Made by a program: the position numbers and the translations under genes. The notes under the pieces were generated by a model, which did not search any database, was not told where the DNA came from, and was given only the letters and a program-made list of their open reading frames with translations. From Fibrobacterota bacterium (lineage in GTDB: Bacteria > Fibrobacterota > Fibrobacteria > UBA11236), in contig CANKII010000004.1 of NCBI GenBank assembly GCA_947482115.1, positions 1-64,000 on the forward strand: a stretch of DNA of 64,000 nucleotides, given 5' to 3'. Shown here piece by piece: positions 43,543 to 51,252 of the stretch; positions within the stretch are counted from its first letter, which is position 1; the number at the start of each line of letters is the position of its first letter.

Positions 43543-43764
43543 ATGGGTTATCGCGGAAAATCCGAATATGAAGAGCGGGACAAGCTGTTTGAACGCAGCA
43601 TGCAGGACAAGGCCGTGGATCGGAATCAGGTGAAAAAAGGACTGGATGACCTGTTCAAGTCCAAAGCTCCGGCCGCAAACCCCTGTCTCCAAGGCCATGC
43701 GTGGATTCGCGATTGGGACGGGAAAAACAAATGTGCGCGCTGTAAAACGCTGAAACCGGTATAA
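43543..43764 (+). CDS. Small zinc-ribbon protein
   Basis: 73 residues, AAGGG about 7 bases before the ATG. The N-terminal half is charged and helical (YEERDKLFERSMQDKAVDRN). The C-terminal half has CLQGHAWIRDWDGKNKCARC, a Cys-x3-His plus Cys-x2-Cys pattern as in short zinc ribbons that end KCxxCxxxK. No function is known to me. It stands alone between mutS and a small membrane-protein gene; a hairpin element begins right at its stop. Confidence 0.65.
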   Translation: MGYRGKSEYEERDKLFERSMQDKAVDRNQVKKGLDDLFKSKAPAANPCLQGHAWIRDWDGKNKCARCKTLKPV

Positions 43765-43819
43765 CGCCGCGCTTCGACGGATTCGACAAGCTCACCGCAA
43801 GCAGGCTCAGCGACCGGCG
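43765..43819. repeat. Dispersed TTCGA/GAGC-type hairpin element
   Basis: A CGCCG/CGGCG outer stem and CGCT/AGCG inner stem enclose TTCGACGGATTCGACAAGCTCA and GCAGGCTCAG. It begins one base after the stop of the zinc-ribbon gene. It shares core words with 9814-9861, 47234-47301 and 60031-60122. Confidence 0.6.
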
Positions 43820-43894
43820 TGTCGTATCCAAACTTCGTCAAGGAATTGTTAATTTTTCCGCTCAGTTAAGAAACTTTGGGATGCGGAGAATATC

Positions 43895-44080
43895 ATGTCT
43901 ATCGGTAAAATCATCGGAATTTTGATCGTTTATGCAATCGGTGCGGCGGCCTGCTGTGCTTGGGCCATTTCGCTCAACGTGACTCCCCTGCTCGGCTTTT
44001 TGTTGTGGACTTCGTTCTTCGGCTTTTCCAATGCAGTCACATGGGCATTGTATTGGTCGCGCGAACATTGGATGTCGTAA
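43895..44080 (+). CDS. Small two-helix membrane protein
   Basis: 61 residues with GGAG 7 bases before the ATG. There are two hydrophobic segments: IIGILIVYAIGAAACCAWAI and LLGFLLWTSFFGFSNAVTWA. It ends in a charged YWSREHWMS. It is probably an inner-membrane protein with both ends in the cytoplasm. No family is recognised. It converges with the response-regulator gene, leaving 18 bases between the two stops. Confidence 0.6.
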   Translation: MSIGKIIGILIVYAIGAAACCAWAISLNVTPLLGFLLWTSFFGFSNAVTWALYWSREHWMS

Positions 44081-44098
44081 AACACATCTTACCGAGAT

Positions 44099-44815
44099 CT
44101 AAAACTCGATGAGTTGAACGCCGCTTTCGATGATGCCCTTGGAAATGGCATAGCGGGTGAGCCCTGCGGTGTCATGGATGTTGAGTTTGGTCATCAGATT
44201 TTGGCGGTGTTTTTCGACGGTCTTGATGCTGATGCCGAGATCCGATGCCACTTGCTTGTTGGCCCTGCCCTCGGCAATCAATTGAAGAATTTCCATTTCA
44301 CGGGAACTCAGGAGGATCGCTTTTTTCTTGAGGGTTTGCGGGGAATGCGCATCCCGTTTTTCATCCTTGTTATGCCAGGAGTTGGCGGTGTTGAAAAATC
44401 CCTCCCGATTTTGGTTTTGCCGGATCAGTTTGGATAAGGCCGCCAGCGAGGACTGTTTGATCAGATAGCCGGCCACTTTAATCCGGCTGGCCTCTTCGAT
44501 GTAAGCATCGTCGTTGTGCGCGGAAAGAAGAATCACCCGTGTGGCGGGAAGATCTTTCAGAATTTGCCGCGCGGCTTCCAGTCCGTTCATTTTCGGCATC
44601 ATGATGTCCATGACAACCACCGCGGGCCTGAATTCCCGGGTCAACTCCACAGCCCGGCGGCCATCCTCGGCTTCACCAATCACCTTGATGTCGCCCTCGA
44701 TTTCCAGCAACGCCTTGAGTCCCTGCCGGACAACCATGTGATCATCCGCCAATACGACGGAAATGGAATCGGACGAGGTATGCGATGCATGAAAAGGTTT
44801 TGTATCCAAGCTCAT
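44099..44815 (-). CDS. NarL/FixJ-family response regulator, second of two
   Basis: 238 residues. The receiver domain (about 18-135) has acidic LADDH, the phospho-acceptor in VVMDIMMPKMNG, the switch Ser in LLSAHNDD and Lys in GYLIKQSS. The LuxR-type HTH (about 170-232) has LSSREMEILQLIAEGRANKQ and the recognition helix region DLGISIKTVEKHRQNLM. It is a near-duplicate of the regulator at 44891. The two differ mainly at the N-terminus and in the interdomain linker (HNKDEKRDAHSPQ). Two copies of the regulon motif lie 36-75 bases upstream of the ATG, so it is probably autoregulated and can be expressed apart from the kinase operon. Confidence 0.9.
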   Translation of the reverse strand: MSLDTKPFHASHTSSDSISVVLADDHMVVRQGLKALLEIEGDIKVIGEAEDGRRAVELTREFRPAVVVMDIMMPKMNGLEAARQILKDLPATRVILLSAHNDDAYIEEASRIKVAGYLIKQSSLAALSKLIRQNQNREGFFNTANSWHNKDEKRDAHSPQTLKKKAILLSSREMEILQLIAEGRANKQVASDLGISIKTVEKHRQNLMTKLNIHDTAGLTRYAISKGIIESGVQLIEF

Positions 44816-44850
44816 GCTTAGGATAATCTGAAAATTAAGGTGACTTGCAC

Positions 44851-44890
44851 ATGGGGTTTAACCCTACAAGCTCATGGGGTAAAACCCTAC
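44851..44890 (-). promoter_or_regulatory. Tandem GTAGGGT-N3-ACCCCAT sites
   Basis: On the minus strand GTAGGGTTTTACCCCAT (44890-44874) and GTAGGGTTAAACCCCAT (44867-44851), 23 bases from start to start. Each half is inverted (GGGT/ACCC). The upstream copy abuts the stop codon of the preceding regulator gene. AATTTTCAGATTAT downstream holds a possible -10. Confidence 0.7.
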
Positions 44891-45613
44891 CTAAAATTCG
44901 ATGAGCTGAACGCCGCTTTCGATGATGCCTTTGGAAATGGCGTAGCGGGTGATCCCGGCGGTATCGTGGAGATTGAGTTTTAACATGAGATTCTGGCGGT
45001 GTTTCTCAACGGTCTTGATGCTGATATCGAGATCCGAAGCGACCTGCTTATTGGATCGCCCCTCGGCGATCAGTTGCAACAATTCCATCTCGCGGGAACT
45101 CAGGGCGGTAATTTTTTTCCTGGCCTTTTTCGCGATTTCGGGATCGAAGTTCTCTTCTTTGACATGCCATGTATTGGCGGGCATGAAAAGTCCTTCACGC
45201 TGTTGTTTGTGCCGAATCAGTTTGGACAAGGCTTCCAGCGAGGACTGTTTAATCAAATAACCCGCCACTTTAATCCGGGCGGCCTCTTCGATATAGGCGT
45301 CGTCGTTGTGTGCGGAAAGGAGAATAATCCTTGTGGCGGGAAGCTCCTTCAGGATTTGCCGGGCGGCTTCCAGTCCGTTCATTTTCGGCATCATGATATC
45401 CATGACCACCACCATGGGTTTAAATTCCCGGGTCAATTCCACGGCTCGCCGTCCATCCTCCGCTTCGCCAATCACCTTGATGTCGCCTTCAATTTCCAGC
45501 AACGCCTTGAGTCCCTGTCGAACGACCATGTGATCATCCGCCAATACCACGGAAATCACCTCCGGTGTCAAGACGGCCGGTGTTTTTTTCACGTTCACTT
45601 TACTCAAGTTCAC
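44891..45613 (-). CDS. NarL/FixJ-family response regulator, first of two
   Basis: 240 residues with the same receiver (VVMDIMMPKMNG phospho-acceptor, IILLSAHNDD, GYLIKQSS) and LuxR HTH (LSSREMELLQLIAEGRSNKQ, DLDISIKTVEKHRQNLM) as its paralogue at 44099. The ATG overlaps the end of the histidine-kinase gene, so kinase and regulator are coupled. The DNA of the two regulators is highly similar through the receiver domain, which points to a fairly recent tandem duplication. With the kinase it forms the likely cognate pair. Confidence 0.92.
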   Translation of the reverse strand: MNLSKVNVKKTPAVLTPEVISVVLADDHMVVRQGLKALLEIEGDIKVIGEAEDGRRAVELTREFKPMVVVMDIMMPKMNGLEAARQILKELPATRIILLSAHNDDAYIEEAARIKVAGYLIKQSSLEALSKLIRHKQQREGLFMPANTWHVKEENFDPEIAKKARKKITALSSREMELLQLIAEGRSNKQVASDLDISIKTVEKHRQNLMLKLNLHDTAGITRYAISKGIIESGVQLIEF

Positions 45614-46380
45614 TTCGCGGATCCTTCAAGGGGAATCTGTACGTGAATGGTGGTGCCTGTTCCAATGACGGAATCAATTTGAAAAGTGCCGCCAAACATC
45701 TCCGCTCTCTCCCGCATGATGATGAGTCCCAGCCGTGGGTATCGTTTGCGGCGCAATAAATGGTCCGCCGTTTGAAATCCTGCACCATTGTCCTTGATTT
45801 CCAAAGTGATGGCGCCGGGAATCTTTTGAAGAGTCACATGTGCCTGGGTGGCCTTGGCATGTTTGACAACATTGGTGAGGGCGGATTGCACCAAACGGTA
45901 GACAGCGGTTTCTTTGGGGTTGCTCAAATGGCTTTCGCCCGGGAAAACCTTGAACTGGATGAGCAGGCCGGATTGTTTCGTCAAAGTTTTCATATAGGCG
46001 TGCAAGGCGGGAACAAGCCCCAAGTGATCCAAAAGTGTGGGTCGCAGCTTGCGTGCGAAGTGATGCACGATGTCCACGGACTTTTCCACCAATTTCCGGA
46101 CGTGCTCAACCTTTTTCTTGAAGACTTCGCGATTGTACGTGGACTCTTTGGTCAGCACCGTCAATTGGATGTTGATGCCGGCAAGAGTTTGACTGATATC
46201 ATCGTGTAATTCGCGGCTGATCAGTTTTCGTTCATCCTCTTGCGCGGCCAAAAGCCCGCGGATGACATGCCGGTGCTGCCGTTCCATGAAACGGGCATCC
46301 TTCAGCAAATTCTCATAGCGCCGCCTGCATTCCGCAAGGGACTCCTTTGGATTCGATGTGGGCGCGACTTTTTTCATCAT
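45610..46380 (-). CDS. Soluble NarX/DegS-type histidine kinase
   Basis: About 256 residues from ATG 46380 (GTG 46395 possible). No membrane segment or sensor domain is present. A short N-terminal coiled coil (residues 10-45) leads into the HisKA_3 dimerisation helix with the phospho-His in ERKLISRELHDDISQTLAGI. The HATPase domain has VQSALTNVVKHAKA (N box), LEIKDNGAGF (G1) and GLIIMRERAEMFGG (G2). It must read a cytoplasmic signal or a partner protein. It is the first gene of the kinase-regulator-regulator operon. One copy of the regulon motif lies 65-81 bases upstream. Confidence 0.9.
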   Translation of the reverse strand: MMKKVAPTSNPKESLAECRRRYENLLKDARFMERQHRHVIRGLLAAQEDERKLISRELHDDISQTLAGINIQLTVLTKESTYNREVFKKKVEHVRKLVEKSVDIVHHFARKLRPTLLDHLGLVPALHAYMKTLTKQSGLLIQFKVFPGESHLSNPKETAVYRLVQSALTNVVKHAKATQAHVTLQKIPGAITLEIKDNGAGFQTADHLLRRKRYPRLGLIIMRERAEMFGGTFQIDSVIGTGTTIHVQIPLEGSAK

Positions 46381-46444
46381 ATCACAACGTACCACAGAAG
46401 AACGGTAATTGACGGCAATTTCCGAAGATAAGGGTGATTTCCGT

Positions 46445-46461
46445 ATGGGGTATAACCCTAC
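46445..46461 (-). promoter_or_regulatory. GTAGGGT-N3-ACCCCAT site upstream of the kinase operon
   Basis: On the minus strand GTAGGGTTATACCCCAT, 65 bases before the kinase ATG. A further GGGGTAAAAG lies upstream and CCCTTATCT, a possible -10 region, lies 10-18 bases downstream. Confidence 0.65.
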
Positions 46462-46541
46462 CTTTTACCCCTTCGGAAGAGTCCGATGTTGGAAGCAGCG
46501 GTCTTATCCGATGTATTTCTCCGGAGGCTTTTCGCGAACGA

Positions 46542-46658
46542 TCATGGGTTCGCCAGACCCATTTTGCGTTTGGCATAATTATCCGCGTGTTTTCCCTTGA
46601 CCGCCTTACTGAAGTCGTATTCGTTCCGCATTTCGGTTTTGGCTTTAACCTTCTTCAT
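46542..46658 (-). CDS. Small third gene of the ParE operon, possibly truncated
   Basis: 38 residues: MKKVKAKTEMRNEYDFSKAV, then KGKHADNYAKRKMGLANP. The ATG overlaps the ParE toxin stop (ATGA), so it is coupled. The MRNEYDFSKAVKGK wording resembles the N-terminus of a common small protein (MRxEYDFSxGVRGKxA) found next to toxin genes, which normally continues for another 15-50 residues. This copy stops early, so it may be a truncated antitoxin-like remnant or a short working peptide. Confidence 0.5.
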   Translation of the reverse strand: MKKVKAKTEMRNEYDFSKAVKGKHADNYAKRKMGLANP

Positions 46659-46948
46659 TTGACTCTTTCTTTCCAAAATTCTGGAAGTCTTTGATCGTGT
46701 GCAATAGCCGCCACCAAAATAAAGTTACCACGGATGAAGTAGACGATGTAATAGGGAAAAACCGGACAATTTGCACGGCGATAACCACCGGATCGTTCCC
46801 GCCACAAAGTGGGCATTGATACAACGTGATTCAACATGGCCGCGACTTCATTTCGGAAGCGAAGTCCGAGTCCTATTTTTCTGGACTCGTAATATTCAAC
46901 TGCCTCGAAGATATCCTGGCGCGCCTCGGGTAAAAACGCGAGGTTCAT
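46655..46948 (-). CDS. ParE/RelE-family toxin
   Basis: 97 residues with the ParE/RelE fold pattern: the N-terminal helices ARQDIFEAVEYYESRKIGLG, the core SMPTLWRERSGGYRRANC and the final strands VFPYYIVYFIRGNFILVAAI. RelE-type toxins cut mRNA on the ribosome, whereas ParE types poison gyrase; sequence alone does not decide. The start overlaps the antitoxin stop (ATGA), and its own stop overlaps a third small gene. Confidence 0.85.
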   Translation of the reverse strand: MNLAFLPEARQDIFEAVEYYESRKIGLGLRFRNEVAAMLNHVVSMPTLWRERSGGYRRANCPVFPYYIVYFIRGNFILVAAIAHDQRLPEFWKERVK

Positions 46949-47175
46949 TGACCGAAGCGCTTGTCCAGTTCCTCAAACACCCGGATGGCGGGAATGGATT
47001 TGGTTTCTCCGGCATCGTACCGGCGCATGCGCTCCCGCACTTCCATGTCCCAAGCGGCTTCCGCTTCGGCGCTGGCGGCAGGTTCAAGGCTGGATAGAAT
47101 TCGGGATGCAAGCGCGAGTCTTTGATCCTCGGGGAGTTGCATGGCTTCGGATGCGACGGTGTCGAGATTGATCAT
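46945..47175 (-). CDS. Addiction-module antitoxin of the ParE operon
   Basis: 76 residues of the short antitoxin family paired with RelE/ParE toxins. The N-terminal helix is ASEAMQLPEDQRLALASRIL, followed by SAEAEAAWDMEVRERMRRYD and AIRVFEELDKRFGQ, the usual A-x-W-x-x-E-x-x-R-R wording. It has no obvious DNA-binding domain, as is common in this family. It is first in the operon, with a double-hairpin repeat about 60 bases upstream. Confidence 0.85.
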   Translation of the reverse strand: MINLDTVASEAMQLPEDQRLALASRILSSLEPAASAEAEAAWDMEVRERMRRYDAGETKSIPAIRVFEELDKRFGQ

Positions 47176-47233
47176 GGTGAGAATTTACTTCTATGTGAAA
47201 TGTGGGGCAAGTTATGCGAAATGACAGCTCTTT

Positions 47234-47301
47234 CGCTGGCTTCGACTCCGCTCAGCCAGCGGAAAACTGTTCCCGGTCGTTGAGCGTAGTCGAAACGACC
47301 G
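47234..47301. repeat. Double-hairpin dispersed element
   Basis: Hairpin 1 is CGCTGGC-N14-GCCAGCG with loop TTCGACTCCGCTCA. Hairpin 2 is CGGTCGTT-N12-AACGACCG with loop GAGCGTAGTCGA. The same two loops occur with different stems at 60031-60122. It sits in the divergent region between the antitoxin gene and the propeller gene at 47374. Confidence 0.8.
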
Positions 47302-47373
47302 CTTTATGACATCATTGCCAAAGGTTGATTTGGGAACGTAAGTTCTTGACACGTTTTGGCAGGATACGATTGG

Positions 47374-48414
47374 ATGAAATACCCATTTTTCAAATCCGCT
47401 ATGGCATTTGGTTTATTGTTCTTCGCATTATCAAATAATGTTTCTGCTCAATCAACTTGGACTACGAGAATCTCTGGAACGACAATCAACTTGTATTCCG
47501 TTGTATGGACAGGCGGCCAGCTCGTGGCGGTGGGAAACTCTGGAGCGGTTCTCACCTCCCCGGACGGGATCTCGTGGACGACGCGTACATCTGGAACGAC
47601 AGGCTACTTGAATTCTGTAACGTGGACAGGCAATCAACTCGTGGCAGTGGGTGATTCTGGAACTGTTCTTACTTCCCCAAATGGTTTTTCGTGGACTATG
47701 CGCACATTGGGAACGAGAAGCTACTTGTATTCCGTAGCGTGGACCGGTAGCCAACTTGTGGCGGTGGGTTATACTGGAGCTGTTCACACCTCCCCGGATG
47801 GCATCGTGTGGACGACACGCATATCATCGGGGACGATAGGCACTTGGAATTCTGTAACATGGGCAGGCAATCAACTTGTGGCGGTGGGTGATTCTGGAGC
47901 CGTTCTCACTTCCCCTAATGGTATCTCTTGGACGCCGCGCACCTCTGGAACGAAATTGAACTTGTGGTCCGTTGCGTGGACGGGTAGCCAACTCGTGGCG
48001 GTGGGAATCAGTGGCATCATTATCACATCCCCAGACGGGATATCGTGGACCCAGCGTTATGTATCCGGAAACTCCCCCTCATTGTTTTCCGTTGTATGGA
48101 CGGGGAATCAACTCGTGGCGGTGGGACCTAGTGGCAACGTTGTCGCGTCCCCAGACGGTATCTCTTGGACGACGCGCACGTCTGGAACGACAAACTTCTT
48201 GCGATCCGTTGTGTGGACAGGCAGCCAATTCATAGCTGTGGGTTACTTGGGTACCGTTCTTACATCGCCTCAAGTTGGTACGGCCATTCACTCGTTTGAA
48301 AAACAATTCTCCAAAACATCTTCATCCAAATTTTTCTACAACGGAACTTTGAAAAACATGCTTGGACAAACAATCGAAGAAATTCCTGTTCCCAAAATCC
48401 ACCAAAACAAATAA
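47374..48414 (+). CDS. Secreted seven-repeat propeller protein
   Basis: 346 residues from ATG 47374. The signal peptide is MKYPFFKSAMAFGLLFFALS, cleaved near VSAQ. Seven repeats of about 39 residues follow (SWTTRTSGTT, LNSVTWTGNQLVAVGDSG, TVLTSPNG), each resembling a BNR/Ycf48-type blade, so a seven-bladed propeller is likely. The last 45 residues (TLKNMLGQTIEEIPVPKIHQ) are a shortened remnant of the C-terminal module seen in related secreted proteins. It is probably an extracellular or surface binding protein. TTGACA at 47346-47351 could be a -35 box but lies close to the ATG. Confidence 0.75.
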   Translation: MKYPFFKSAMAFGLLFFALSNNVSAQSTWTTRISGTTINLYSVVWTGGQLVAVGNSGAVLTSPDGISWTTRTSGTTGYLNSVTWTGNQLVAVGDSGTVLTSPNGFSWTMRTLGTRSYLYSVAWTGSQLVAVGYTGAVHTSPDGIVWTTRISSGTIGTWNSVTWAGNQLVAVGDSGAVLTSPNGISWTPRTSGTKLNLWSVAWTGSQLVAVGISGIIITSPDGISWTQRYVSGNSPSLFSVVWTGNQLVAVGPSGNVVASPDGISWTTRTSGTTNFLRSVVWTGSQFIAVGYLGTVLTSPQVGTAIHSFEKQFSKTSSSKFFYNGTLKNMLGQTIEEIPVPKIHQNK

Positions 48415-48425
48415 GGCCGGGGAAT

Positions 48426-49307
48426 TCATTTTTTCCTCACCAGCCACCTCGAATAAACCTCCGTAAATTCCGCCCCAATGAAAAGGATCTGCGCCGAGTA
48501 GTAGATCCACACCAGCACGATCGCAAAAGACCCCGCCGCGCCATACAACGATGCAATCGAACTATGCCGCAGATACAACCCGATGAAATAACGACCCACC
48601 GAAAAAAGCAGCGAAGCGCCCAGCGCTCCGAACCACACGTCCTTCCACCGCACTTTGGCATCCGGCAGGATCTTGTAAATGGCCGCGAAGAAAAGCGTGG
48701 TGATTCCGAAGGCGAATACCCGGTTTCCCCAGCTCAATAAAATCAGATATCCCGGAACCACATCGGATAGAAACCTTCCCATCGCCGCCAACACCACGCT
48801 GAGAATCAACAGGATCAACAGGAATAGTCCGATGGCCAGAATCAACGCAAAGGAAAGCAGCCGCTTGTGGAAAAAATACCGGACTCCGCTTCCGTTGGAC
48901 TTCACTCCCCAGATGGTATTCAAGTCCTCCTGCAGTTCCACAAAGGTTCCCGTCGCGCCAATGAGCAATGTTCCCACGCCGATCAAAGTGGCAATGAGAC
49001 TGGAAGAGGGCTGACTCGCCAGTTCAATGAGGCGTCCGATATATTCCGTGCCCACCGGCCCGATGATGTTCTGCAACTGGTCCAGCACTTCCGCGCTGGC
49101 TGCGCTGTTTCCAAAAAATATTCCCGCCACCGCGATGGCGATGATGAGCAACGGAGCCAGCGAAAAGATCGTGTAATAAGCCAGCGCTGCGGACAGACGT
49201 GAGGCGTTGTCCTCGCTCCATTTCGAGGAGGTTTCGCGGAGCAACAGCAGCAAGGAGAAGAATTTTCGTTTCCAGGATTTTTTACGCTTCATGGGAATTG
49301 TTCGCAT
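48426..49307 (-). CDS. YihY/BrkB-family inner-membrane protein
   Basis: 293 residues with six membrane segments and the family blocks SAALAYYTIFSLAPLLIIAI, LIGATGTFVELQEDLNTIWG, AIYKILPDAKVRWKDVWFGA and SLYGAAGSFAIVLVWIYYSA. The family, once called RNase BN, has been linked to envelope or lipid transport, but its reaction is unsettled. It lies 14 bases after tamA in the same direction, so it probably belongs to the tamB-tamA transcript. Confidence 0.85.
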   Translation of the reverse strand: MRTIPMKRKKSWKRKFFSLLLLLRETSSKWSEDNASRLSAALAYYTIFSLAPLLIIAIAVAGIFFGNSAASAEVLDQLQNIIGPVGTEYIGRLIELASQPSSSLIATLIGVGTLLIGATGTFVELQEDLNTIWGVKSNGSGVRYFFHKRLLSFALILAIGLFLLILLILSVVLAAMGRFLSDVVPGYLILLSWGNRVFAFGITTLFFAAIYKILPDAKVRWKDVWFGALGASLLFSVGRYFIGLYLRHSSIASLYGAAGSFAIVLVWIYYSAQILFIGAEFTEVYSRWLVRKK

Positions 49308-49320
49308 CCTTTTTCAAGAT

Positions 49321-51252
49321 TCAAAACGCCTGCGCCAAATCGATCAACCATGCATCCGGCCAGTTGCTTCCACCCGGCCGACCCCATGCCAAATCCAGCC
49401 GCAGATTGAAAATGCCCAGCAGCGGATAGCGCAAGCCTCCACCATAGGCGATGCCCCTTCCGTAACCGGTGGTGAAAAAGGAGCGGGTGAACGAGAATTG
49501 TTCCCCTCCCAGAATGTTCCAGACCTTTCCGTAGTCCACGAAGGGAACGACTCCCAGCGGTTTCAGATATTTGGTGAAACCGCGCGTATCAATGATGGAG
49601 AAATCAAAAGGAGAAAGACGCAATTCGGCGGAGAATAAAAAGTAAGCGGGTTCGAGCGCCTCCTGTTCCAGCGGACACGAGCCGATGGTGGGCGGCGGAG
49701 CATCGGGGCACAGTTGTGCGAAAGAGTAACTGCGAATGCTGCGTGTCCCACCCAGAAAAAACCGGTTCGCATTTGCCCCGCCCGGAGCGAAGAAGCGTCC
49801 GCCATCCAACCGGAAGGCCACCTTGAACTGATTCCACGGCGGGAGGTAGTAGTAATAAGCGGACTTTGCTTCCAGCCAATTGGCGCGATCATGAAACACA
49901 TCCAAGCCATCGACCGGGCCGCCGTTTCCCCACGTCAGGGCATAACGCGTTCCGCGACTCGGATTGAGATCCTGATCCACAAACGAAAAAAAAGCCGTGT
50001 TCACAAAATTGAAGGAGCCCGCCTTCTCCCGCACCAACGCTCCACTACTTGTATCCACCACGAGTTGACTCAAATAATCCAATTCCACGCTGCTGACTCC
50101 GCGCAGCCAGTATGTAAAAGCACGCGAAAGACTTGCCGTGTTGGAGGTGTGATAATCGCCCGCGAAAATCGGATAGCCCGGCAGCTTGTCCTGAAACCAT
50201 TCCACCAGCATGTTGTCGTCGAAGCGCAGCAACATTCCCCACAGCAAGGGAGAGCCGAACCCGGCCGAAAAACTTTGCTTGTTTTGTGCAAATACGCTTC
50301 CCAGTCGAACCTCCTTCATGCTTCCCGCAATATTGGAATGCATCACCGTTGCGGAAACACCGAAGCCGTACTGGGTTTCATAGAACAGCGATGTGTTCAG
50401 GTGGCCCGGAACCTTTTCCTCCACGTCCAGTATCATGGCGTTGCCGGACGCGGCGCTGTCCTCCAGCCTCACAGAATTGTAAAGTCCGGTGGACTGCAGC
50501 TTTTCGATCACCTTGTCGTTTTGATCGATGCGCACGGTATCGCCCTGATGATAGGGAATCAGGGACCGCAGCAGCGCTTCCTGGGAGAGCCCCTCCAAAG
50601 AATCTGCGGGTGGCGCGCGGCGGATATTCAACAACAACGTGTCGAAAACAACGGCATGGCCGCGCTTGACACGGTAATTCACATCCACGGCATAAAGGGA
50701 ATCTTTCAGGATGGTTTCCGGAGTCACACTGGCGCGGACAAAGCCGGAGTTTCCAAAAAAGCGGGTGATCAGCCTTTGATCAAGGGAAAGATCTTCTTCG
50801 ACATAGGGCTTGTCTTCCTGTGCATGCAATTTTTCCATGGAAGAATTTACCGCATTCAAATTCGTATCCGAATTCTCTTCGATCACCAATCTGATTTTTC
50901 CGAAGCGGTATCGCTTTCCCTCCGAAACATGCAACTGGACCTGCCAGGATTTTTTGGCGTCTTTCACGGCAATGACTTGGAATGCCAACTTGATCTGGAG
51001 AAATCCTGACTGGCGGTAAAAGGTTTCAACGGAATAGGAGGCGTCCTCAGCCCAGGCCTTGACCGAATTTTCTGAAAGTTTCTCCGGCATGTCGGGAAGA
51101 TTTTCCAACAACTCTCGCGAATGGAAGGAGGAGTCTCCATCGATTTTCACAGCCAAATTATCAGCCCAAACCCGTCCGAAAAAAACGATCAGAACCAGGG
51201 GTAGCCAGAGGTAAAGAATTCTTTTTTCGCGACAGGGCAGCAGGAAGTTCAT
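49321..51252 (-). CDS. tamA: TamA-like Omp85 protein
   Basis: 643 residues. A hydrophobic signal (RILYLWLPLVLIVFFGRVWA) is followed by three POTRA-like domains (about 35-290). A C-terminal Omp85 barrel begins near HLNTSLFYETQYGFGVSATV and contains GGTRSIRSYSF, the conserved lid-loop motif (GxRxxRGY type), ending in WLIDLAQAF. The TAA stop of the tamB-like gene and this ATG share one base. With TamB it forms the outer-membrane half of the translocation and assembly module, which helps insert certain outer-membrane proteins and may move phospholipids. Confidence 0.85.
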   Translation of the reverse strand: MNFLLPCREKRILYLWLPLVLIVFFGRVWADNLAVKIDGDSSFHSRELLENLPDMPEKLSENSVKAWAEDASYSVETFYRQSGFLQIKLAFQVIAVKDAKKSWQVQLHVSEGKRYRFGKIRLVIEENSDTNLNAVNSSMEKLHAQEDKPYVEEDLSLDQRLITRFFGNSGFVRASVTPETILKDSLYAVDVNYRVKRGHAVVFDTLLLNIRRAPPADSLEGLSQEALLRSLIPYHQGDTVRIDQNDKVIEKLQSTGLYNSVRLEDSAASGNAMILDVEEKVPGHLNTSLFYETQYGFGVSATVMHSNIAGSMKEVRLGSVFAQNKQSFSAGFGSPLLWGMLLRFDDNMLVEWFQDKLPGYPIFAGDYHTSNTASLSRAFTYWLRGVSSVELDYLSQLVVDTSSGALVREKAGSFNFVNTAFFSFVDQDLNPSRGTRYALTWGNGGPVDGLDVFHDRANWLEAKSAYYYYLPPWNQFKVAFRLDGGRFFAPGGANANRFFLGGTRSIRSYSFAQLCPDAPPPTIGSCPLEQEALEPAYFLFSAELRLSPFDFSIIDTRGFTKYLKPLGVVPFVDYGKVWNILGGEQFSFTRSFFTTGYGRGIAYGGGLRYPLLGIFNLRLDLAWGRPGGSNWPDAWLIDLAQAF

